Positions 9,056-18,060 of a DNA stretch of 64,000 nt are shown in pieces. The stretch comes from Flavobacterium ustbae (GTDB lineage Bacteria; Bacteroidota; Bacteroidia; Flavobacteriales; Flavobacteriaceae). The stretch covers positions 62,001-126,000 of the forward strand of contig NZ_RPOC01000006.1 of the NCBI RefSeq assembly GCF_003946915.1, written 5' to 3'. The translations under genes were made by a program, and so were the position numbers. Position 1 is the first letter of the stretch; each line of letters starts with the position of its first letter. A model generated the notes under the pieces. That model made no database searches. It was not told the DNA's origin and worked only from the letters and a program-made list of their open reading frames with translations.

Positions 9056-10186
9056 ATGAAAAATAAGACCTTTTGGATTATTGCTTTGCTTACATTATCC
9101 ATTATTTCGATTGCTTACAGTTACAACAAATTTACTGATAATGAAGATAGAAAAGTTGTCGCAGAATGTCATGAAACTCCAAGTACAACAGAATCGGAAT
9201 TTAAGCCAACAATCGAAAATAAATTCAAACCTGCAAAAACGCCAAAAGGAATGGTTTGGATTCCTGGAGGCGAATTCTCGATGGGTTCAAATGTTGAAGA
9301 CGAAAGCTTGTGCAGCATTAAAGGCGTTACCAAAGATGCATCTCCTATTCATAGAGTTTATGTAGACGGCTATTATATGGATGAAACGGAAGTGACAAAT
9401 GAAGAGTTTGAAAAATTTGTGAAAGCGACGGGGTATGTGACTGTTGCCGAACAAAAACCAACAAAAGAGGAATTTCCGACCGCAAATGAAGAAGATTTAA
9501 TTACAGGTTCTGTAATTTTTACTCCTACTCCATCTGCTGTTAATTTGAATAATTTCTTGCAATGGTGGCGATATGAACCAGGTGCAGACTGGAGACATCC
9601 AGACGGACCGCAAAGCAGTATTAAAGGAAAAGGCAACTATCCTGTTGTTCATGTAGTTTATGAAGATGCCGAAGCTTATGCAAAGTGGGCTGGGAAAAGA
9701 CTTCCGACAGAAGCTGAGTGGGAATTTGCTGCTCGTGGCGGTAAAACAGGAAATCTCTATGCTTGGGGAAATAATTTAAAACCAGACGGCAAATTTCAAG
9801 CAAATATTTATCAGGGACATTTCCCAATAAAGGATGGAGATACGGGAGAAGACGGATTTAAAGGAATTGCTCCAACAAAACAATATGCTCCAAATGCATA
9901 CGGCTTATATGATATGGCCGGAAATGTCTGGGAATGGGTACACGATTGGTATAGTGTAGATTATTATAAATCATTGGCAGAAAACGGAAAAACGATTAAA
10001 AATCCGCAAGGGCCCGATGCCTACAATGATCCGAATGATCCTTCGCAGATTAAAAGAGTGCATCGCGGCGGTTCTTTTTTATGCACCGATCAATATTGCA
10101 CACGCTACATGGTTGGAACGAGAGGAAAAGGAGAATATCGATCTGCAGCCAATCATTTAGGTTTTAGATGCGTAAAAAGCAAATAA
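9056..10186 (+). CDS. formylglycine-generating enzyme (SUMF1/FGE) family protein
   Basis: A 376-residue protein with an N-terminal membrane anchor or uncleaved signal (residues 5-22). The FGE-sulfatase domain begins at [14 protein letters not shown]. Characteristic motifs are [30 protein letters not shown] and [12 protein letters not shown]. The C-terminal block reads [14 protein letters not shown] and ends NHLGFRC. The two cysteines of FLC....YC match the copper-binding catalytic pair of true formylglycine-generating enzymes, which many family members lack. It may therefore convert a Cys to formylglycine in a periplasmic sulfatase, but no sulfatase gene lies in this window. Confidence 0.85.
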   Translation: MKNKTFWIIALLTLSIISIAYSYNKFTDNEDRKVVAECHETPSTTESEFKPTIENKFKPAKTPKGMVWIPGGEFSMGSNVEDESLCSIKGVTKDASPIHRVYVDGYYMDETEVTNEEFEKFVKATGYVTVAEQKPTKEEFPTANEEDLITGSVIFTPTPSAVNLNNFLQWWRYEPGADWRHPDGPQSSIKGKGNYPVVHVVYEDAEAYAKWAGKRLPTEAEWEFAARGGKTGNLYAWGNNLKPDGKFQANIYQGHFPIKDGDTGEDGFKGIAPTKQYAPNAYGLYDMAGNVWEWVHDWYSVDYYKSLAENGKTIKNPQGPDAYNDPNDPSQIKRVHRGGSFLCTDQYCTRYMVGTRGKGEYRSAANHLGFRCVKSK

Positions 10187-10203
10187 CAAACTTATCATAA
10201 CAG

Positions 10204-10232
10204 AAAGGGATTCAATTGAGAATCCCTTTTTT
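10204..10232 (+). terminator. terminator after FGE-like gene
   Basis: A 10-bp stem (AAAGGGATTC with GAATCCCTTT), loop AATTGA, then a T-run. It lies 18 bases past the stop codon. Confidence 0.85.
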
Positions 10233-10280
10233 CATTCATTCAGATATGGAAAGCCAAATTTCTCAGCAGATTTTTTTTTC

Positions 10281-10288
10281 TATATTTG
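10281..10288 (+). promoter_or_regulatory. pepT promoter -7 element
   Basis: TATATTTG, matching the Bacteroidota TAnnTTTG motif, 16 bases before the pepT start codon. This implies a very short leader. No clear TTG -33 element is seen. Confidence 0.55.
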
Positions 10289-10304
10289 CTAAAAAATCAA
10301 AAAA

Positions 10305-11582
10305 ATGCAACATATCATAGATCGATTTATCAGTTATATAACGATTGATACAGAATCGGATCCAAATTCACAAACTACACCAAGTACAGAAAAACAATGG
10401 AATCTTGCCAATAAATTAGTCGAAGAACTAAAAGCAATTGGTCTTGAAGAGGTAACAATTGATGACAAAGCTTACATTATGGCAACGCTTCCGAGCAATG
10501 TTGATCATGAAGTGCCAACAATTGGTTTTGTTTCTCACTTTGACACTTCTCCAGATTTTAGCGGAGCAAATGTAAAGCCTCAGATTGTTGAAAATTATGA
10601 CGGAAAAGATATTATTCTAAATGCTGAGAAAAACATCATTTTATCTCCAAGTTACTTTAAAGATTTATTGCAATATAAAGGACAAACCATCATTACCACT
10701 GACGGAACAACTCTTTTAGGTGCCGATGATAAAGCAGGAATTACAGAAATTGTTTCGGCAATGGAATACCTGATTCAGCATCCAGAAATTAAACACGGAA
10801 AAATCAGAATTGGCTTTACTCCAGATGAAGAAATTGGCCGTGGAGCGCATCATTTTGATGTGGAGAAATTCGGAGCACAATGGGCTTATACGATGGACGG
10901 AAGTCAAATTGGCGAATTAGAATATGAAAATTTCAACGCTGCTGGAGCTAAGATTACTTTTAAAGGAAAAAGTGTTCACCCCGGTTATGCCAAAGGAAAA
11001 ATGATCAATTCGATGCTTTTGGCTAATGAATTTATTAATGAATTACCAAAAGGCGAAACTCCTCAGGAAACGAAAGGTTACGAAGGTTTTTTCCATGTTC
11101 ATCACATTAAAGGAAATATAGAAGAAACGGTTTTAGAATTAATTATTCGCGATCACAACAAGAAAAAATTCGAAAACAGAAAAGCGCTTATTCATAAAAT
11201 TGCAAAGAAATTCAATAAAAAATTCGCGAAGAAGTTTGGCGAAGATATTGTAATTGCCGAAGTGAAAGATCAATATTATAATATGAAGGAAAAGGTTCTT
11301 CCTGTAAAACATATTGTTGATATTGCCGAAAAAGCAATGAGAGAATTGAATATCAAACCGATCATCAAACCAATTCGCGGTGGAACTGACGGCTCTCAAT
11401 TATCGTTTATGGGATTGCCTTGTCCTAACATTTTTGCGGGCGGACATAATTTCCACGGAAAATATGAATATGTTCCAGCAGAAAGTATTCAGAAAGCCAC
11501 TGATGTTATTGTGAAAATTGCTGAATTAACAGCGATTCCTGGAATTTTTGATAAGACAGAAAAATCTAAAAGAAAAAATTAA
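10305..11582 (+). CDS. pepT: peptidase T (aminotripeptidase)
   Basis: A 425-residue M20-family zinc aminopeptidase that removes the N-terminal residue from tripeptides in the cytoplasm. Metal and catalytic motifs are present: [10 protein letters not shown] near residue 80, [10 protein letters not shown] near 140, [11 protein letters not shown] near 175 and the final metal ligand in [12 protein letters not shown] near 390. The C-terminal tail carries about 15 extra basic residues beyond the usual 408-410. The next gene starts three bases after the stop, so the two are probably co-transcribed. Confidence 0.95.
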   Translation: MQHIIDRFISYITIDTESDPNSQTTPSTEKQWNLANKLVEELKAIGLEEVTIDDKAYIMATLPSNVDHEVPTIGFVSHFDTSPDFSGANVKPQIVENYDGKDIILNAEKNIILSPSYFKDLLQYKGQTIITTDGTTLLGADDKAGITEIVSAMEYLIQHPEIKHGKIRIGFTPDEEIGRGAHHFDVEKFGAQWAYTMDGSQIGELEYENFNAAGAKITFKGKSVHPGYAKGKMINSMLLANEFINELPKGETPQETKGYEGFFHVHHIKGNIEETVLELIIRDHNKKKFENRKALIHKIAKKFNKKFAKKFGEDIVIAEVKDQYYNMKEKVLPVKHIVDIAEKAMRELNIKPIIKPIRGGTDGSQLSFMGLPCPNIFAGGHNFHGKYEYVPAESIQKATDVIVKIAELTAIPGIFDKTEKSKRKN

Positions 11583-11585
11583 ATA

Positions 11586-12164
11586 ATGTCTGAGAAAAAA
11601 CACGTCTGGGACAAAATGAATCAGTGGGAGGAAGAAATTGTTCTTCTTAAATCAATTATTGATAAAACTGAACTTATTGAGACTGTAAAATGGGGAGCTC
11701 CTGTTTATGTTTTCAATAAAAAAAATGTTATTGGTCTCGGCGGTTTTAAAGATTATTTTACTATTTGGTTTTATAATGGTGTTTTCTTGAAAGATGAAAA
11801 GAAAAAACTGATCAACGCGCAGGAAGAAGTAACAAAGTCACTGCGTCAATGGCGTTTTAAGTCAAAAGAAGAGATAGACGAAAAGGATATTTTAGAATAC
11901 ATTCACGAAGCTATCGAAAACGAAAAACAGGGAAAAATAATAAAACCTGCTAAAAAAGAAGCTATTATTTCTGAACTGCTGAATAAAGAAATGGAACAAA
12001 ATACAGCTTTAAAAGAAGCTTTCGAAAAATTTGCTCCTTATAAACAATATGAGTTTTTAGAATATATTGAGTCGGCAAAACAGGAAAAAACAAAGCTTTC
12101 GAGAATTGAGAAAGTAATGCCGATGATTTTAGCGAATGTGGGATTGAATGATAAATATCGTTAA
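11586..12164 (+). CDS. YdeI-like / DUF1801 domain protein
   Basis: A 192-residue cytoplasmic protein. Residues about 15-110 match the DUF1801 fold (ETVKWGAPVYVFNKKNVIGLGGFKDYFTIWF). The C-terminal half contains the helical YdeI/OmdA-type segment (YIESAKQEKTKLSRIEKVMPMI). Such proteins are widespread and of unknown biochemical role. It follows pepT by three bases and is probably in its operon. Confidence 0.85.
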   Translation: MSEKKHVWDKMNQWEEEIVLLKSIIDKTELIETVKWGAPVYVFNKKNVIGLGGFKDYFTIWFYNGVFLKDEKKKLINAQEEVTKSLRQWRFKSKEEIDEKDILEYIHEAIENEKQGKIIKPAKKEAIISELLNKEMEQNTALKEAFEKFAPYKQYEFLEYIESAKQEKTKLSRIEKVMPMILANVGLNDKYR

Positions 12165-12568
12165 GTAAATTCCAAATTTTTAAAATTCCAAATTCCAATA
12201 GTACTGTCATCATGCGAGCTGTTGAAAAGAGTTTTAACGCAGTCCCGATAGCTATCGGGAGCAAAGGTTTTTTTGCAGAGAACGCGAAGATTTTGAGAAG
12301 CAATGTCCGCAAAGTTTGATCGTAGAGACGCACCGCAGTGCGTCTAACACATAGTTTCTTTTTTCTTTTCGCCTTGTTTGTCATTGCGAGGAACGAAGCA
12401 ACCACACTGATCAAGCTCGTCAAAAACATCCGAAATGAGATTGCTTCGTTCCTCGCAAAGACATACAATGCGATTATTTGAACAAAACAAAAAAATCCTA
12501 AATTCCTCCCGATAGCTATCGGGATGGAATTTGGGATTTTTAAATTTTATTGGAATTTTAAAAAAAAC
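12165..12568. repeat. nested inverted repeats between DUF1801 gene and yajC
   Basis: This 404-base gap between convergent genes holds five dyad motifs. (1) 'AAATTCC' words at 12171-12200 are mirrored at 12525-12560. (2) The perfect palindrome CCCGATAGCTATCGGG lies at 12244-12259. (3) A 'gcaaag/aacgcgaag' word block follows. (4) AGACGCAC-cgca-GTGCGTCT sits at 12326-12345. (5) TTGCGAGGAACGAAGCAA at 12384-12401 pairs perfectly with 12441-12458. A second copy of the CCCGATAGC palindrome is at 12507-12524. No gene is supported. Confidence 0.75.
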
Positions 12569-12844
12569 TTAAGCTTTTTTATTCAAAGCAGCGCTTAATT
12601 CTAAAGAAATAGCAGAACGCTCTAATTTTAATTTTCCAGACATTGTTTCGATTACAACAGTAGTTTCTGCCAATTCTGCAATTCTACCGTGGAAACCACT
12701 TTTTGTAACTATTTTATCACCTACTTTTAGGCTGCTTTCAAATTCTTTTTCGTTTTTCGCTCTTTTTTGCTGTGGTCTGATCATGAAGAAATAGATTACC
12801 ACGAACATTAAAAGGAATGGCGCAAATTGAGATAATTGTCCCAT
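12569..12844 (-). CDS. yajC: preprotein translocase subunit YajC
   Basis: A 91-residue inner-membrane protein with one N-terminal membrane helix (FAPFLLMFVVIYFFMIRPQQKRAK). A small cytoplasmic beta domain follows (LKVGDKIVTKSGFHGRIAEL). YajC is an accessory subunit of the SecDF-YajC complex that assists Sec-dependent export. Length and motif order are normal. It lies downstream of nusB on the same strand, separated by 109 bases that contain repeat words. Confidence 0.95.
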   Translation of the reverse strand: MGQLSQFAPFLLMFVVIYFFMIRPQQKRAKNEKEFESSLKVGDKIVTKSGFHGRIAELAETTVVIETMSGKLKLERSAISLELSAALNKKA

Positions 12845-12953
12845 AATTTAAATTTGTTTTTGATTTATATTTAATATTTTTCTTTCTGCTTTTCGACTCC
12901 ACTCAGAGTAACAAAGTATTGGAATTTGGAATTTATTTTGGAATTTTAAAATT

Positions 12954-13898
12954 CTACATCAACCCTCTTCCTACTTTTACCATCTTTTTATTAGCGGTAA
13001 GCTCTTTAACCAAATTATCTAAAATTCCGTTGATAAAAATACTGCTTTTTGGAGTAGAATACTCTTTTGCAATCTCTAAATATTCGTTAAGAGTAACCTT
13101 TACTGGAATTGAAGGGAATTTGATAAACTCGCAAATTGCCATTTTCAAGATAATCGTATCGATTTCAGCAATACGGTCACTATCCCAATTTGGCGTTTTG
13201 TCTTCGTATTCTTTAGCAAAAGCAGTTTCGTTTAAAACTGTTCTTCTAAACAAATCTTTTGCAAAATCTTTATCTTCCACATCTTTATACAATTTCGGCA
13301 CTCTAAAATCATCTGGATCTTCCGTTTTGATTGCTTTTAATTGTTTAACGATATGAGTATTTACAACCGGAATATCATCTACCCAAGTTAATTTATCATC
13401 TTCTAAATACTCGTATAATTTTTCATTTGGAACAATAACATTTTCAAACAAATCAATTATAAATTGTCTGTCTTCTTCAAATGTATTCACAGTATTGCTC
13501 ATGTATTTTTTGTAGATATCGCTTGCTTTAACATCATTTAAAAGCAAAATAATATAATCGTCGTTTAAAGACCAATTATTGATTTTACGATTTTCTAAAG
13601 CGATACTAAGAGAGTTGCTTTCGGCAAGAAGTTGAAAAATTTTGTTCTTTACAAATTTTTCATTCGGGTTACGTTCTGCTGCAGTAGCAAGGTGTTTTTT
13701 ACTTGACAGATGCAAAAAAACAGCTTCTTTTTTACAAATTTCTATCAATGAAGAAAGCATTATAAGGTATAAGTCCTGAATATTATCAATGCTATAAAAA
13801 AGGAATTTCTCCTCTTTTTCCATGTTTTCAGAACCGCTTTGATGCATCGCATAAATGGATTGCATTACTTTTACGCGTATGTGTCTTCTATTTACCAC
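12954..13898 (-). CDS. nusB: transcription antitermination factor NusB (long Bacteroidota form)
   Basis: A 314-residue protein starting MVNRRHIRVKVMQSIYAMHQ, the first helix of NusB. The C-terminal domain carries the conserved AICEFIKFPSIPVKVTLNEYLEIAKEYS-type helix pair near 260-300. NusB with NusE binds boxA RNA in antitermination, chiefly on rRNA operons. The family is about 140 residues in Proteobacteria; the Bacteroidota version has a long central insertion, as here (about residues 60-215). TACTTTTG on the minus strand (13934-13927) is a good -7 candidate. Confidence 0.92.
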   Translation of the reverse strand: MVNRRHIRVKVMQSIYAMHQSGSENMEKEEKFLFYSIDNIQDLYLIMLSSLIEICKKEAVFLHLSSKKHLATAAERNPNEKFVKNKIFQLLAESNSLSIALENRKINNWSLNDDYIILLLNDVKASDIYKKYMSNTVNTFEEDRQFIIDLFENVIVPNEKLYEYLEDDKLTWVDDIPVVNTHIVKQLKAIKTEDPDDFRVPKLYKDVEDKDFAKDLFRRTVLNETAFAKEYEDKTPNWDSDRIAEIDTIILKMAICEFIKFPSIPVKVTLNEYLEIAKEYSTPKSSIFINGILDNLVKELTANKKMVKVGRGLM

Positions 13899-14234
13899 CG
13901 TGTAAGAACATTTAAAAATTAGTCTGCAAAAGTATAACTTTTAAGGCGTATTTTAAAACATATTTACGAAAAAGTACTCAGTGTTCAGTGAAATTAGTAT
14001 TCAGTCTTATTGAAATCCTTAAAAAACAGTACTCAGTGTTCAGTGAATTAGTATTCAGTCTTATTGAAAAGCTTAAAAAACAGTACTCAGTGTTCAGTGA
14101 ATTAGTATTCAGTCTTATTGAAAAGCTTAAAAACAGTACTCAGTGTTCAGTAAATTAGCATTCAATGCTATTTAAGTGCCTAAAAATGGTCAGTTTTGAT
14201 TATTACTTTTAATACTTATTTAATTACAAGAAAT
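13899..14234. repeat. 54-bp tandem repeats (CAGTGTTCAG family), 3.4 copies
   Basis: The word AGTACTCAGTGTTCAGTG begins at 13973, 14028, 14082 and 14135, periods 55, 54 and 53. Each unit also contains TAGTATTCAGTCTTATTG. Copies 2 and 3 are almost identical, so the expansion is recent. The complementary words (CTGAACACTGAACACTAA) lie at 14303-14332, giving an inverted partner beyond the terminator. Rest of the gap: nusB promoter at 13927-13934; no gene. Confidence 0.85.
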
Positions 14235-14272
14235 AAAAGAGTCTCCGCTTTCTAAAAAACAGAGACTCTTTT
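14235..14272. terminator. bidirectional terminator downstream of leucine-dehydrogenase-like gene
   Basis: An 11-bp perfect stem, AAAAGAGTCTC with GAGACTCTTTT, with a 16-base loop. It lies past the end of the minus-strand dehydrogenase gene. Confidence 0.75.
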
Positions 14273-14332
14273 CATTATTATTTCAATTGAGCGCCAAACT
14301 GAACACTCAAAAACTGAACACTGAACACTAAA

Positions 14333-15439
14333 TTACTTAGCCGCGTTCTCGATTCTTCTTTGGTCGATACGGTTTTGCGCAATAGTAAGCGCCGCTTTAT
14401 GAGTTGTAATATTGTTTTTAGCAGCGAAATCAATGATTTCTAAAGTAGTATTATAGATATTTTCTGTTTTACTCATGATTTCAGCTTTACCGTAGTTTGC
14501 CAATTCAGCATAAACATTGATAATTCCACCAGCGTTGATTAAGAAATCTGGAGCGTATAAAATTCCTCTTTCTGTCAATCTAGCGCCGTGAACATTCTCA
14601 TCTGCCAACTGATTATTTGCAGCACCAGCAATTACTTTAGCTTTAATTTTTTCGATTGTATTATCATTGATTGTTGCTCCCATCGCACACGGCGCGTAGA
14701 TATCAACATCTGCAGTATACAAATCTTCTCCAGTATAAATTGTTGCGTTGTATTTTGAAGCAACCTGGTATAATTTTTCTTCGTTAATATCAGAAATAGT
14801 AACCTGTGCTCCTTCTTTAGTTAAATATTCAACCAAAGTTTCTCCAACGTGTCCAATTCCTTGTACCAAAACTTTTTTGCCTTCTAAAACATCAGTTCCA
14901 AACTGACTTTTAGCAGCCGCTTTCATACCCAAATAAACACCGTAAGCAGTTACAGGAGAAGGGTTTCCAGAACCACCTCTTTCTTCAGAGATTCCTGTAA
15001 CATAAGGCGTTACATCTCTTACTGTATCCATATCTTTAGTTTCCATTCCGACATCTTCTGCAGTAATATATCTTCCGCTCAATGAGTGAACAAACTCACC
15101 AAATTTACGCATTAACTCAGGCGTTTTCTCCGTTTTAGCATCACCAATAATAACTGCTTTACCTCCACCAATATTTAGTCCAGTAATAGCCGATTTAAAA
15201 GTCATACCTCTCGAAAGACGTAAAACATCATTTAAAGCCTCCCATTCTGTGTTGTAATTCCACATTCTGGTTCCTCCCAAAGCTGGCCCCATAACCGAAT
15301 TATGAATACCAATAATTGCTTTTAAACCTGTATCTTTGTCATTGCAAAAAACAATTTGTTCGTGATCGTCAAAAGATAACTGACCAAAAACAGGATCCAT
15401 TTTTTGAAGTTCCTTTCCAGTTGCGAAAGTTGCATCCAT
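14333..15439 (-). CDS. Glu/Leu/Phe/Val dehydrogenase, probably leucine dehydrogenase
   Basis: A 368-residue NAD(P)-dependent amino-acid dehydrogenase that interconverts a branched-chain amino acid and its 2-oxo acid. Substrate-site motifs are GPALGGTRMW (residues about 52-61) and GLNIGGGKAVI (about 88-98, catalytic Lys in GGGK). The nucleotide domain has VLVQGIGHVGETL near 190. Length matches the octameric leucine/phenylalanine dehydrogenase group (350-375), not glutamate dehydrogenase (about 450). Leucine as substrate is an inference from family similarity. Confidence 0.88.
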   Translation of the reverse strand: MDATFATGKELQKMDPVFGQLSFDDHEQIVFCNDKDTGLKAIIGIHNSVMGPALGGTRMWNYNTEWEALNDVLRLSRGMTFKSAITGLNIGGGKAVIIGDAKTEKTPELMRKFGEFVHSLSGRYITAEDVGMETKDMDTVRDVTPYVTGISEERGGSGNPSPVTAYGVYLGMKAAAKSQFGTDVLEGKKVLVQGIGHVGETLVEYLTKEGAQVTISDINEEKLYQVASKYNATIYTGEDLYTADVDIYAPCAMGATINDNTIEKIKAKVIAGAANNQLADENVHGARLTERGILYAPDFLINAGGIINVYAELANYGKAEIMSKTENIYNTTLEIIDFAAKNNITTHKAALTIAQNRIDQRRIENAAK

Positions 15440-15642
15440 AGCGCTAGTATAAATTAGTTAAAATTATGAATTCGTCAAAAAGACTTCTCAAACATAATTA
15501 AAAAATATACATGTGCTAATTTTTTACCTTTAAAATAACAATTTTACAATATAATTGTTTTGATTAAATCGCAAATTATTATAAATTTATTTAATAATAA
15601 TTCTTAAATACAAATCAATTCAATATCAGATTTCTTAAAAAA

Positions 15643-17421
15643 ATGAAAGAATTAAGCTATTTAAATAAATATTTCGTCAAATATAAATATAGTTTTTCGT
15701 TAGGCATTTTAATCACCATTATCGCACAAATATTTTCTCTTTTCACTCCAAAACTTATTAGTAAGTCTTTAAACGCGATTGAAAATTTTGACAAACTCTC
15801 TCCTACTGATCAAAAGTCTGAAGTTGTGATCGCTGCGTTCCGCCAGGATCTTATTCATAATGTACTACTTATCATCGGAACGACGATTGTCGCTGGATTT
15901 TTGACGTTTTTAATGCGTCAGACTTTAATCGTTATGTCACGCCATATCGAATTTGATTTAAAAAATGAAGTTTTTGCGCAATATGAAAAACTTTCACAGA
16001 ATTTCTACAAACAAAACAGAACTGGAGATTTAATGAATCGTATTAGCGAAGACGTTTCAAAAGTTCGTATGTATGTTGGGCCAGCGGTAATGTATACTAT
16101 AAATACATTTATTCGTTTTGCGATCGTTATATTATATATGTATAATGTGTCACCACTTCTTACCTTATATACTATATTACCATTGCCTATTCTTTCGTAT
16201 TGCATTTTCAAATTAAGTTCAGAAATTAACAAACGAAGCACCACTTTCCAGCAATATCTTTCTAAAGTTTCGAGTTTTACTCAGGAAATCTTTTCAGGAA
16301 TTCGCGTTATTAAAGCGTATTCATTAGAAAATCAGCATCAAAACAACATGGTCGATCTTGCAGAAGAAAGCAAACGCAAAAGTTTAAGTCTGGCAAGAGT
16401 TCAGTCTTTATTTGGCCCTCTGATGATTGCCCTTATCGGAATCAGTAATTTGGTTGTGATTTATTTTGGAGGCGTTATGTACATTAATGGAAGTATTCCG
16501 AATATCGGAACTATTGCCGAGTTTATTTTATATGTAAACATGCTGACTTGGCCAGTTGCTTCTTTAGGATGGGTTTCGTCGATGGTTCAGGAAGCAGAAG
16601 CTTCTCAAAAACGTTTGAACGAATTTTTGAAAATTGAGCCAGAAATCAAAAACAACAACGAAAATCCATCAGAAATTCAAGGAAACATCACTTTCGACAA
16701 TGTTTCTTTTACTTATCAAGACACCAATATTGAAGCGTTGAAGAATGTTTCTTTTACCGTAAAAAAAGGAGAAACATTAGCCATTTTAGGAAAAACAGGT
16801 TCTGGAAAGTCGACCATTCTTTCTTTGATTTCAAGATTGTACGATGTAACGGATGGTGAAGTTAAAATTGACGAAAACGAAATCAGTACTTTAAACCTAA
16901 ATGATCTTCGAAATACTATCGGAATCGTTCCTCAGGATGCTTTCTTGTTTTCTGACACCATTAAAAATAATATCAAATTCGGAAATCAAAATGCGACTGA
17001 TGAAGAGGTAATAGAAGCAGCCAAAAATGCCGTTGTTCATGATAACATTATCGCCTTTAACAAACAATATGACACCATTTTAGGAGAAAGAGGAATTACC
17101 CTTTCTGGAGGACAAAAACAGCGTGTTTCGATTGCAAGAGCGATTATAAAAAATCCTGCAATTCTACTTTTTGACGATTGTTTGTCTGCCGTGGATACCG
17201 AAACCGAAGAAATGATTTTGAATAATTTATTTGAAATTTCTAAAGATAAAACAACCATAATTGTAAGTCATCGAGTTTCATCTGCCAAGAACGCAGACAA
17301 AATCATCATACTCGAAGACGGCCGTATAATTCAACAAGGCTCTCATAATCAATTAATAAATCAAGAAGGTTATTATGCAGCGTTATATTTAAAACAACTT
17401 TCGGAAAAAGAATTACTTTAA
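15643..17421 (+). CDS. ABC exporter, fused permease and ATPase
   Basis: A 592-residue half-transporter. An exporter-type six-helix membrane domain (residues about 15-325) is fused to an ATPase domain (about 350-585). Visible motifs are Walker A LGKTGSGKST, Q-loop GIVPQDAFLF, signature LSGGQKQR and H-loop IVSHRVSS. Walker B reads AILLFDDCLSAVD, where the usual catalytic Glu is Asp, as in MdlA/MdlB-type half-transporters. It probably dimerises; homodimer or partner elsewhere cannot be told. The substrate is unknown. A small PUR-family gene follows 53 bases later. Confidence 0.92.
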   Translation: MKELSYLNKYFVKYKYSFSLGILITIIAQIFSLFTPKLISKSLNAIENFDKLSPTDQKSEVVIAAFRQDLIHNVLLIIGTTIVAGFLTFLMRQTLIVMSRHIEFDLKNEVFAQYEKLSQNFYKQNRTGDLMNRISEDVSKVRMYVGPAVMYTINTFIRFAIVILYMYNVSPLLTLYTILPLPILSYCIFKLSSEINKRSTTFQQYLSKVSSFTQEIFSGIRVIKAYSLENQHQNNMVDLAEESKRKSLSLARVQSLFGPLMIALIGISNLVVIYFGGVMYINGSIPNIGTIAEFILYVNMLTWPVASLGWVSSMVQEAEASQKRLNEFLKIEPEIKNNNENPSEIQGNITFDNVSFTYQDTNIEALKNVSFTVKKGETLAILGKTGSGKSTILSLISRLYDVTDGEVKIDENEISTLNLNDLRNTIGIVPQDAFLFSDTIKNNIKFGNQNATDEEVIEAAKNAVVHDNIIAFNKQYDTILGERGITLSGGQKQRVSIARAIIKNPAILLFDDCLSAVDTETEEMILNNLFEISKDKTTIIVSHRVSSAKNADKIIILEDGRIIQQGSHNQLINQEGYYAALYLKQLSEKELL

Positions 17422-17474
17422 TTGTTGCGTAATAGATAATTTTTTATGATTTTTGAGTACTATTAATTCCAAAA

Positions 17475-17858
17475 ATGATAGAACGTATTATGAGAGAAAA
17501 TGACATGTTAGAAAAAGAAGAGATTTTTTCTAAAGTATTACGAGCAGGAAGAAGAACTTATTTCTTTGATGTGAGAGCTACCAAAGCTGATGATTATTAC
17601 ATTACTATTACCGAAAGCAAAAAATTTACTGAGGAAGATGGTTCTTTTCACTTCAAAAAACACAAAATCTACTTATATAAAGAAGATTTTAGTGCTTTCT
17701 CCGAAATATTAGAAGAAATGACTTCTTATGTTTTAAACCACAAAGGAGAAGAAGTTATTTCTGAAAGACACCAAAAAGATTTTAAAAAAGAATACAGCTC
17801 TGAAAAGGCTGAAACCCAAAGATCTAGTTTTACAGATATTGATTTTGACGATATTTAA
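17475..17858 (+). CDS. DUF3276 / PUR family nucleic-acid-binding protein
   Basis: A 127-residue protein with the bacterial PUR-alpha-like repeat: VLRAGRRTYFFDVRATKADDYYITITESKK followed by KHKIYLYKEDFSAF. PUR proteins bind single-stranded nucleic acid; the bacterial role is unclear. The C-terminal tail is charged and probably disordered. ATG codons at 17475, 17490 and 17502 are possible starts; conserved sequence begins around the third, so the first 5-9 residues are uncertain. A hairpin-plus-T-run terminator follows directly. Confidence 0.88.
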   Translation: MIERIMRENDMLEKEEIFSKVLRAGRRTYFFDVRATKADDYYITITESKKFTEEDGSFHFKKHKIYLYKEDFSAFSEILEEMTSYVLNHKGEEVISERHQKDFKKEYSSEKAETQRSSFTDIDFDDI

Positions 17859-17882
17859 TCAAAATCATCTACATATAATAAG

Positions 17883-17916
17883 AGTCCAATTTGTTCTGCA
17901 TTTTGGACTTTTTTTT
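17883..17916 (+). terminator. terminator after PUR-family gene
   Basis: Stem AGTCCAA with TTGGACT around a 13-base loop, then eight Ts. Confidence 0.8.
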
Positions 17917-18060
17917 AGTTTAGAGGTTAGAAGTTATGAGTCAGTAGTTAAATATAAAGTTGCTTAAACTGCTTTAACTTTAACACTTGACAATTAATAA
18001 ACTCTTACTTATAACCCTTAAATTATAACTCTTAACTCACAACTTATAACATCATAAAAA
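17917..18060. repeat. GTTATGAGT-word dyad repeat
   Basis: Words such as GTTAGAAGTTATGAGT (about 17925-17941) are mirrored by complementary words AACTCACAACTTATAAC (about 18034-18051). This forms a long imperfect hairpin just before the next gene. It is one of several word-based dyad repeats in the window. Confidence 0.6.

Noticed and set aside
11965..12468. 167-aa frame on the minus strand
   Set aside because: It spans the 3' end of the DUF1801 gene and the nested repeat region; the translation is repeat-derived and shows no domain.
13973..14160. CRISPR-like tandem array
   Set aside because: The complete 54-bp unit is repeated; there are no variable spacers, and the words belong to a dispersed dyad family.
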